Of a stretch of 12,209 nucleotides of DNA, positions 1 through 6,971 are shown piece after piece (position 1 is the first letter of the stretch; each line of letters opens with the position of its first letter). Position numbers and translations under genes: made by a program. Below the pieces are notes generated by a model. The model worked only from the letters and a program-made list of their open reading frames with translations. It ran no database searches and was not told the origin of the DNA. Source of the DNA: Auxenochlorella pyrenoidosa (Eukaryota; Chlorophyta; Trebouxiophyceae; Chlorellales; Chlorellaceae); contig KQ482057.1 of the NCBI GenBank assembly GCA_001430745.1, forward strand, positions 166,640-178,848. Direction: 5' to 3'.

Positions 1-2481
1 CGCCGCAGCGCGCCGCTCCCTGCTCTCGCTGCGGCTACTGCTGCGCGCGCGCTTGCGGCCACTTGCTGCCGCCGGCTGTTGCTCCTGGGCTCGCTGCTGT
101 GGCGCGATCGGCTCCTGCCGCAGCGCTGCACCCTGCTGCTGTGCTGACCCACCCGTGAGCTGCTCTTGCGCTGCCTTTGTTGGTGCAGGCACAGCAGGGC
201 CGGCAGCCTCGGCCTCGGGGGTCGGCACCGCAGGCGGGGCACACGCTGCCGGCGCCTCCACACCAGAGGTGACCCTCAGCAGCAGAGCGCCCGGGATGCG
301 GCGCTGCTCGTCGCCTGCAGCCTGCAGCGCAGCCGGCGGCTGCGCCGCCTGCAGGCGCTCCGCCGCCGCGGCAGCGAGGGAGGCCAGCTGCTGCCGCCGC
401 CGCTGCGCGGCTGCATGCGCGTCGCTGCTGGGCAGCGCCGCTGCGCCCTGCTGTGGCTGCGCCTGCCCACCTTCCTGGCCCAGCTGCTGCAGCAGCTGAC
501 GCTCTCGCACGCACAGCTGGTCCCAGGCCTGGGCTGCATCCTGCAGCAGCTGCCGCAGCACCTGGCGCTTGAGCAGGGCCTGCTGCTTCTGGGCCTGCGG
601 TTTGGGAGGGGGCGCAGTCGCGTCCAGTTGGGGCGCTGGCTGTGCAGGCTACTGCAACATACGAACCACCACAAAATGCCGAGCTGCACTTGTGATGGGC
701 ACTGTGCCAATGTGTGGAGGGGAAGGGGCAGTGCTCACCCTCACGCTGGCCAGCTCTGCCGCCGCCCCCAGCCTGCGCTCAGCAGGCAGCAGGGCTTGGA
801 GCAGACCCGCGGGAAGGAGGGCCACCGGGCGGCCCTCAGCAGCCTCCTCGGCAGCCACTGCTCCGCGAGCGTCGGCACCAGCAGCGCCATGCCCAACGCC
901 TGCGCCCGGATCTGGCTGTTGGGCCAAGGACAGGGCGCCAGGCCTGTGCACCGGGCTGGCAGGGTCGGCTGCAGCTGCTGGCGCCGTCGCTTGTAAGGAT
1001 GCTGCCTCCGGAGCTGCTGGCACGGCAGTAGTGGCCGCCCTGGCAGGGGACGCACGTGCTGGCGCTGCCTGGGCAAGGCTGGAGGCAGCACCGGCCCCGG
1101 ATTCGGCTGGCGGGTCCGTTGCTGGCTGCCTGGAAGCTGCTGTTTCGCCGGGAGGCCCACCAGCAAGAGGGTCGGGCGCATCGCTGTGCCCCCGGCGGTG
1201 CTCGTGCGAAGGCGCTGCACCGTGCTGCTCCTGCCGCTGACTGGTGTTGCACAGCAAGCCCGGCTCTCCCTGAGCAGCTGGCCCCAGAGCAGGCTGCGCA
1301 GGGTTCCGTGCCTGCAACGACAGCAAGAAGGCATCTGCCGCCGCCGCTGCATCCTGCTGCTCTGGCACACTAGTAGCAGGCAGGGCTCCTGAGGCGAGCT
1401 CCACACGACCTGCAGGTGGCAGCCAGCACCATGCAGCAGTAAAACCCATGTTGACAGGCAGAGGCCCGGCAGCACAGGCGCCGCCTTTGGATAGCAGCGA
1501 AGAGGACCCCTGGGCAGCAGGGATACGGCCGTTGGGGCGACCACCAGCGGATGGTCGGGGCCAGGACTTGCCTGCACTGGGCCCCGCATCCGAGCGCTGC
1601 TTGCCCAGCTGGCGCGGCCTGCTCGGTGGGGCATGCTGCTGCTGCCTTTGCTGCGCCTGCGGCTCCTGCGGATCCGTGCTCCCCCCTGCCAGGTCAGAGG
1701 CAGTCGGCAGGCTCATGCTGCGGGCAACGTGCGTAGGGCCGGCAGCCGCGCTGGCGGCAGCAAGGTGGGCCAGAGGGGCGGGTGGCAGCCCGAAGCCAGG
1801 CGGAGTGCCCGCCCTGACAACGCCAGGCTTGGGCATCCTCTGGAGCTGCAGCCAGAACACACGCACAGCCAAGTGAAGGCCAGGTTCACATTGGAAAGAT
1901 GCATCAGCTCTCATGCAGGAGCACACAAGCAGCGCTGTTGCAGGGTTGCCCAACTTCTGCCCGACTTTTGGGCACACCTGGCTGTTCTTCTGCTCAATCT
2001 CCTGCCGTAACTGCTCCATCTGCAGGAAGGAGGCGCGTGAAGCGGCAGGCAAGGGCATGGGGTGGAAGAACTGTACAAGCCATGCATGTGCGCCGCACAT
2101 GAATTCAAGCTCAGAGTGACAGTACCAGCTGCTTTGAGAGCGCCTTCCCTTTCTGTATCACTGCCATGGCCCGTCTACCTGCAACTGCAACGTGATGTGC
2201 TTGTCCGGAACAGCACCAGAGCTGGGGCCGGATGAAGGCGCCACGGCAGCAGCTGCCGCATGTTGCTGCTTCTGCTGCTCCAGGCGCTTGAGGCTCATGC
2301 GCATGATCTGAATGGAGCGCAGCAGCTCCGCGGGCTTGTTGCTGCTGCTGCCCGCGGCGCCCTGGCTGCCCGCGGCGGCGGCTGCAGCGGCGGCCGCGCC
2401 CAACGGCCCGCCACCGGCGGCCTCTGGCCCGCTGGCTTCGCCATCATCATCAAAATCAATGACAATACGCCGCTGGGCCAT
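1..2481 (-). CDS. Large low-complexity, probably nuclear protein (partial, 3' end beyond window)
   Basis: I do not recognise this protein. Visible exons, in transcript order, are 2481-2179, 2019-1978, 1845-739 and 639-1. All junctions are phase 0, and together they give 697 residues with no stop; the C-terminus lies beyond position 1. The start is the first ATG of an open frame (MAQRRIVIDFDDDGE). Residues 1-101 hold an acidic patch, an alanine run and a helical stretch (LLRSIQIMRMSLKRLEQQKQ). The 42-base second exon encodes MEQLRQEIEQKNSQ, which looks like coiled coil. Exon 3 (369 residues) is disordered and rich in Ala, Pro, Gln and Ser. Exon 4 is rich in Gln, Ala and Arg, with a helical segment (LLKRQVLRQLLQ) and an Arg/Ser tail (RKRARSSSRSESRERR) typical of nuclear RNA-linked proteins, so a nuclear role is inferred. 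Exon 4 has no ATG and is easy to miss. Acceptor 652/651 was excluded because it puts TAG in frame. An extra in-frame intron ending near 1397 (CCACCTGCAG on the minus strand) is possible. It is divergent to TOM22. Confidence 0.6.
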
Positions 2482-2950
2482 CTGCCTTAGTGTATCTGAC
2501 TCCCATCTGCTAGGAATGGCAAGGGATACGAGGCAGAGGAGCCGCGGGTGCACGCGAGGGTGAGCAGGGAGCAAGCGTGTCGGGAACTGCGCTTGGTCGG
2601 TGGCGACGCTGCAGTCGACAAGGCGTGGCGGGCCAGTTTCCGTTTCCAGAAACCTTGACTGCCCTTTTGGTGCGGCTCAGGAGCGGCGCGAGGGCCCACA
2701 GGTGAAGCAGAGGCGGGAGACGGGCTCAGGCCGACGTCTAGGCACCTTGACAACCAAGCAGCCCACCTCAACTGCCTCTCCAATGTGCAGATCGGCAGCA
2801 GGCAGACCCTGAATGACACTGTTCAATCATTTTCGCATTTCACGCTGCCCAGCGTGCTGCGAAAAGTCCTCCAGTCGCTCCCAGGCGTGCTCGGTTCATT
2901 ACCTGGTTGTGCATTGAAGGTTCCCGTGCGTCTGGGGGCCCGAGCGCAGC
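2482..2950. promoter_or_regulatory. Divergent promoter region between the minus-strand gene and TOM22
   Basis: These 469 bases separate the start codons of two genes pointing away from each other, so they should hold both promoters and 5' leaders. I found no convincing ORF and no clear TATA box. The only marked structure is the interrupted palindrome at 2830-2865. The reading frame ahead of the TOM22 ATG is closed by TGA at 2915-2917, which limits how far upstream that protein could start without another exon. Confidence 0.5.
2830..2865. repeat. 36-base interrupted palindrome in the divergent promoter
   Basis: Outer arms TTTTCGCA (2830-2837) and TGCGAAAA (2858-2865) are exact inverted copies. 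Inside them, CACGCTG (2841-2847) and CAGCGTG (2850-2856) are a second exact inverted pair. Spacers are 3, 2 and 1 bases. It ends 85 bases before the TOM22 ATG. It could be a dimeric transcription-factor site serving both genes or a hairpin in the TOM22 leader. The structure is seen directly; the role is inferred. Confidence 0.55.
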
Positions 2951-3540
2951 ATGTCCGGCGCTCAGACTGTGGTTTCTGGCGTCTGCGGCGTGCTGCGGCG
3001 ACTGGTGAAGAGCACAGGTGCATGGGTCTGCCTGCAGACCTGTGTCGATGCTAGCAGCGCTGGGGTTTGCTGCCGTCGCTGGTCATCCCTGCTTGAAGGG
3101 TGCAGCTTGCTCTGGAGGACTGCACAGGATCCAGGAGTGCACGGTGCCGGTCTGGGCCTCGCAGGTCGGAGTATAGCCGCTCTGGTGCACCCCTTCCACA
3201 GCTGCCGCCGCTGCTGCCGCCGCTCGTCCCCCCCCGGTGCAGGCAAGGCAGGCTGGATCGCAGGCACCTCCTTCCTTATCCTCATCGTGCCCCTGATCAT
3301 TGAGATGGACCGGGAGCAGCAGGTGCGGGGGGTGCGGCAGGCCGAGGTGTGCGCGCACGCTCGCTGCAGCAGCAAGCTTGACCTGGGTGCTACCTGCTCC
3401 TGCCTCGGCTCAGGTCAAGACTCTTGCTGCACCCACTTGGCTCTCACCCTTTGCATGTTTGCACCCTGCAGCTTGTGGAGTTTGAGAGCTCTCAGCTGAA
3501 TGCCCTGACCGGTCAGGCGCAGCCCGCTGCCGCCAAGTGA
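2951..3540 (+). CDS. TOM22: TOM22/TOM9-type subunit of the mitochondrial outer-membrane translocase
   Basis: Exons are 2951-3017, 3243-3322 and 3472-3540, giving 71 residues. Introns are 225 and 149 bases, with donors GTGCAT and GTGCGG and CAG acceptors. The product matches the plant TOM22 (TOM9) core: a basic stretch ending RRLVKSTGKAGW, one membrane segment at about residues 25-42 (WIAGTSFLILIVPLII), then EMDREQQ and a short tail facing the intermembrane space. In the known family this tail-anchored protein sits in the TOM complex, helps organise it with TOM40 and takes part in precursor import. Plant forms are about 100 residues and lack the acidic cytosolic receptor domain of fungal and animal TOM22; this one is shorter still, with only about 24 residues before the membrane. 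The first intron splits Gly23 (phase 1), and the rejoined STGKAGW motif confirms the junction. The ATG has A at -3, and an in-frame TGA lies 34 bases upstream. Confidence 0.87.
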
Positions 3541-3694
3541 GCGCCACTCGCAGGCGTGCAGGCTGCCAGCGCGTAGCAGGCATCCCCCTGTGCCTGCGAG
3601 CAGCAGCCTCAGCGACAGCAGTGGCCGTCGCCACAGCAGCGTAGGCCAAAGTCCGCGCTGCAACAAGCACACGAGCAGCCGGGGGGAGCAGCAC

Positions 3695-3710
3695 GTGCCT
3701 TGAGAGGCAC
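3695..3710 (+). other. Small perfect stem-loop between TOM22 and SDHAF3
   Basis: GTGCCT, a four-base TGAG loop, then AGGCAC form a perfect six-base-pair hairpin. It lies in the 217-base gap between the TOM22 stop and the SDHAF3 start, 48 bases before the SDHAF3 ATG, so it may sit in that gene's leader. The gap has no gene and no TGTAA polyadenylation signal that I could find. The hairpin is short enough to be chance. Confidence 0.25.
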
Positions 3711-3757
3711 ATAGAGCAGCAGCAGCAGCCGGCGCGGCGGGCAGCAGCAGGCCTGCG

Positions 3758-4258
3758 ATGGCCAGCGCGCCCGCGGGCTGGCGCGCCGCGGCGCCCGCCT
3801 TCTCGCTGCTGCGCAGCATCCTGCGCCTGCACCGGGAGCGGCTGCCGCCGCCCATGCGCGCCATGGGCGACACGTTTGTGCTGTCAGAGTTCCGGCGCGC
3901 GCTGCGGCACGAGATGAGCGAAGAGCAGCGGCGCATGTTTGCTCTGGAGTGGCAGCGGTACGCCGCGATGCTGGGCGGGACGGCTGACCAGCAGGCAGCC
4001 GCGGCAGCGGCGGCGCAGCCCGCGCAGGCTGCCGCCGGCGCAGGCGCCAGCCAGCAGTTTGAGCAGCAGAGCTTGGGCAGCGTGACCGCGGCCATCGCTG
4101 CTGGCAGCGCTGACATGACGGAACAGCTGCTGCAGCATCTGAGCCCAGACCAGCGGCGGCAGCTGGTCAAGCTGCAGCAGGAGGCGTATGCAGTGGGCGC
4201 TGAAATGCTCGGCAAGGGCGGCGCCTCCGGCAAGGACGGTGGCAGCACGGAGGCGTGA
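3758..4258 (+). CDS. SDHAF3: Succinate dehydrogenase assembly factor 3 (SDHAF3/ACN9, LYR family)
   Basis: This single-exon gene encodes 166 residues and starts at the first ATG of the frame. Residues about 16-72 match the SDHAF3/ACN9 pattern: LLRSILRLHRERLPPPMRAM, then GDTFVLSEFRRALRHEMSEE and the W-x-x-Y element (ALEWQRYAAML). In known members this small mitochondrial-matrix protein helps mature the iron-sulfur subunit of succinate dehydrogenase (complex II) and protects it from oxidants. The canonical L-Y-R tripeptide appears to be L-L-R here (about residues 17-19). The family is usually about 100-130 residues. The extra length is an Ala/Gln-rich linker (about 77-105) and a helical tail with the segment LSPDQRRQLVKLQQEAYAVG, ending in a Gly/Lys-rich stretch. 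The N-terminus is short, alanine-rich and without acidic residues, fitting mitochondrial import. It follows TOM22 on the same strand after 217 bases. Confidence 0.8.
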   Translation: MASAPAGWRAAAPAFSLLRSILRLHRERLPPPMRAMGDTFVLSEFRRALRHEMSEEQRRMFALEWQRYAAMLGGTADQQAAAAAAAQPAQAAAGAGASQQFEQQSLGSVTAAIAAGSADMTEQLLQHLSPDQRRQLVKLQQEAYAVGAEMLGKGGASGKDGGSTEA

Positions 4259-4781
4259 AGTCTGCTGCGAAGCGCTCTCTTCCAACGCAACACCGCCCAC
4301 TACGCGCCGGTCTCCTCTCCGACATTTACTGTACCCAGCCCATGCTCCACTTTGCTTGCCTGGCTTTGCTTTCTCAGCTTCCCCTCTGTTCGCCAAGTTT
4401 CTTGCTCAGGTTTGCCCTGCCTGCAACAATCGGCACCGTTTGCGATGTCGCTCGAGCTCCATCCACAGGGAGGTGCAGTGCCAGGGACGTGCAGAGCCCA
4501 AGGACTGGCAGTGGGCTCCCAGTGACTGTGTTGCGTGTGCTGCATGCACGTAGGCTGGCTGGTGGCAGCGATGTGGGGTTGACGATGTGAGCGCTGCGTG
4601 CTGCGGGCTCAGCATGGCCCTCCGACTTCTGATGCTCGCGGCGTCCTTCTCTGCGGCTCGATCGCCTTCTCGTGCGCCGTCTTTTCCACGACTTCTCTGC
4701 CAAAACGGCCCGTGGTCCCGCGGCCTTTTGACCCTTCCCATCTCGGCACGCTTGGCGCTCCACAGAGCTTCCTCAGCCAGA
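4259..4781 (+). other. Intergenic region: SDHAF3 3' end and ankyrin-gene leader
   Basis: No gene found in these 523 bases. The first part should be the SDHAF3 3' untranslated region; I see no TGTAA signal. From 4614 an open frame in phase with the ankyrin gene begins at an ATG and would add 56 residues (MALRLLMLAASFSAARS...). Its third codon positions are much less GC-rich than the real exons here, so I treat it as leader, though an N-terminal transit peptide is possible. A minimal upstream frame, ATG followed at once by TGA, occurs at 4585-4590. Confidence 0.4.
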
Positions 4782-6341
4782 ATGGAGAAGAATCCTTGGT
4801 GGAAGAACGTCCAGGGACCCTTCCTGCAGTGGCGGGGCCCAGCCGGCATCAAGGAGGATGGCGGGGGCTGCACTCGCGCCCGTGGGCGTGTCGGCCCGAT
4901 GGTACTCCACCGCGCAGCTGCAAGCCGTGACAAAGACGGTGCGTGCGATGCAGGCTGTTCATTGCAGCAATATGAAAACGATGATGGAGGTGGAGGCGCT
5001 GTGTTGTGCCTGGCATGTACATCATCTCCCGCGCTGCTGCATCAGACCATGCCAGCGGTCACGACCCAGCGCCTTGGACAGAGCCGGTGTTCATGTGCAA
5101 GAGGAATCGGAACGTACAGGGCATGCACTGGCGCCATATACTCCCTGGTACCCGTATGCTCCTTTCCCACATGCCCTCCCTCCCCTCGACTTGCTTGCAG
5201 CCATCGTCAAGGCGGTGGAGGAGGGCCACGATGTGAACGAGGTGGAGGGCGCAGGCAACATCCCCCTCCATTTTGCCTGCTATGAGGGCTGGCTCGAGGG
5301 GTGAGCCATGCAGGGTGCGCATCCGCACGTGCGCCAGGTTTGCTATGTGGTGGCATTGCGCTGTGCACCTCTCAACCCACCGGACAAGCCCTGTCCGCTG
5401 CAGCTGCGAGCTGCTGCTGAGCTTGGGAGCCAAGGTGAACGCAAGCAACAATGCCGGCGACAGGTGAGCCAAATTACATGTGGATAGCCGCGCCGTGCAG
5501 CGCTGTGACAGCCCAATGTGTCTGGCACACTGAGGGACCCATCTGATTCTTGCTTGATTGGCGAGTGCAGGCCCTGGCACTGGGCGCGCAACATGGGCCA
5601 CACCGAGGTGATGGCCTTCCTGGAAAAGGTGAGACCGGCTCTGCTGCTCGGTGCACCTCAAGCCCCGACGTGACAGCTGCCAGACCGTCAATCCATCGAA
5701 TGCCGCACCACATGCTGCATGTGGCCCCTGCCCTGCTGCTCACAAGGCTGCCCGGTGTCCATGCTGCCACACACGTCTGGCAGAATGGCGGCATTCGCGA
5801 GCAGGGCCAAGTGCTGGTGCAGGACCACGTGCCCAAGGTCAAGGTGTGTCGGTGGGGCTGGTCGATGCGTCGAGCCTGGGGAGGCACAGCATGGAGCAGT
5901 TGGCACGTGCACGACCCTTACTCCACACTGTGATACCGGCCCTGCGCTACCTCGCGGAACACTCAAGCAGGCGTGATGTGCCGTGCCTGCAGGACTTTTA
6001 CGAGAAGGAGTGCTGGGCGCACCACCCGAAACCGCACCAGGAGTACATGGACTTCCGCAAGAAGCAGGCAAGGCGGCGGGGAGGAGGGTTGGGAAGAGGG
6101 CTGGCCAGCGGCGCGGCAAGCAGCACAGCAAGCAGCGTGGAACAGGGTCGGGAAGCGCGCAGGCACTTGTTGATGTATGGGTGATCTGGCCGCATGATTG
6201 GCTGCCCAGCATATGTGGACCCGCATTGTGAGACTTGGCTCGCTGCGCGTCGACGAAGACAGGGGCGTTGAACTGCCTGTGTGCCACCTGCAGGACGAGG
6301 CCCTCGAGGCTGAGCGCTCCAAGCTGGTGCCTGGCATGTGA
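4782..6341 (+). CDS. Small ankyrin-repeat protein with conserved-looking C-terminal tail
   Basis: Exons are 4782-4938, 5201-5300, 5404-5463, 5571-5628, 5784-5843, 5993-6067 and 6294-6341, giving 185 residues. Splice phases agree at every junction. Three ankyrin repeats follow each other: about 40-71 (MVLHRAAASRDKDAIVKAVE...), 72-104 (PLHFACYEGW...LLLSLGAKVN) and 105-129 (RPWHWARNMGHTEVMAFLEK). Repeats span exon joins, which supports the splicing. Then comes a charged, aromatic tail (DFYEKECWAHHPKPHQEYM, then FRKKQDEALEAE and SKLVPGM) that I cannot assign to a family. Ankyrin repeats bind partner proteins; the partner is unknown. Intron 6 (6068-6293) starts with GC, not GT (CAG|GCAAGG). If it is retained, translation continues to a stop at 6182-6184 with a different basic tail. 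The ATG at 4782 has A at -3 and G at +4. An in-frame ATG at 4614 would add 56 Arg-rich residues, so a mitochondrial form is conceivable. Confidence 0.7.
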
Positions 6342-6971
6342 GGTGCTACGGGGAAGCCTGCCATGTTGACCTAAGGTTCATCAAGGCAATGGCACAAGCC
6401 ATCTGATCATTGACAGCTGGCGAGGCTCCTGCCCCCAGGAACCGACAGCTCATGCAAACGCAGTTGCACACCACGCCCTGCTTCATGCATCTTGAGCTCT
6501 CCACTGCACAGCACTTCGAGACCCGACCTCACAAACACTGTAGCACTTGTAAAACAGTGGCTCAAGCCTCTGATGAAAGCAGGCAGCCCTGGACCAGCAC
6601 CTGATCTCAAGACCACGCTGGCAGTGCGCTGGCGGCTGGTCGCAAGAGGCACAACAAGGGGACCAGCAGCCGTCGACAAACAACTAGATTCACCACTCTG
6701 TCTCTGTGCTTCTCTTTTCACGCGTTCTGTCGAGAGCAGGCCTCACACTCGTCCTTGGCCAACCGCCCGTTCCTGCGCTCTATTGCTAGAGCTGCCAACA
6801 TCTTTTAGCGCTTTTTCTGGGTCGCTTGTTTGTGCCTCTTCGGCCGAACGCCTCTCGCAGGCAACAACTACCTTTACGCCCAGAACAAATGCGGCCCTGC
6901 TGACGCTCTGACCCCCGTGTGTCGATCAGGACTGCGTGGCAAGTTGGAATAGCGGTGGCGGAAAGCTCAGG
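6342..6971 (+). other. Intergenic region: ankyrin-gene 3' end and promoter/leader of the glycosyltransferase-like gene
   Basis: These 630 bases hold no gene I can support. The region is less GC-rich than its surroundings, and about 6680-6860 is rich in pyrimidines and T, as expected of a promoter and leader. A candidate polyadenylation signal lies at 6548-6552. The frames open here on both strands lack recognisable protein motifs. Confidence 0.4.
6548..6552 (+). terminator. Candidate TGTAA polyadenylation signal of the ankyrin gene
   Basis: TGTAA is the usual green-algal polyadenylation signal, and this copy lies 207 bases past the stop at 6341. A five-base match is weak evidence alone, and the 3' end is not otherwise defined. 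Confidence 0.3.

Noticed and set aside
741..1634. 297-residue minus-strand ORF in another frame
   Set aside because: Arg/Pro/Cys-rich shadow of exon 3 with no motif. The chosen frame gives charged helical sequence and joins in phase to flanking exons.
649..2100. A single 483-residue minus-strand ORF as an intact gene
   Set aside because: It runs through two introns with clear splice signals; only 1978-2019 and 739-1845 of it are kept as exons. Its end (RHFVVVRMLQ) is intron 3.
3415..4293. 292-residue minus-strand ORF antisense to SDHAF3
   Set aside because: Typical GC-rich antisense shadow: Cys/Ala/Leu-rich, no domain, fully opposite a gene with family motifs.
4614..4781. In-frame N-terminal extension of the ankyrin protein as a mitochondrial transit peptide
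   Set aside because: Not excluded, but its third codon positions are much less GC-rich than the exons, and the ATG at 4782 has a good context.
4406..4933. 175-residue minus-strand ORF opposite the ankyrin first exon
   Set aside because: No recognisable motif, and it overlaps an exon whose product makes an ankyrin repeat.
6388..6401. Small inverted repeat ATGGC/GCCAT as a terminator
   Set aside because: Only five base pairs; expected by chance, and hairpin terminators are not relevant to a nuclear protein gene.
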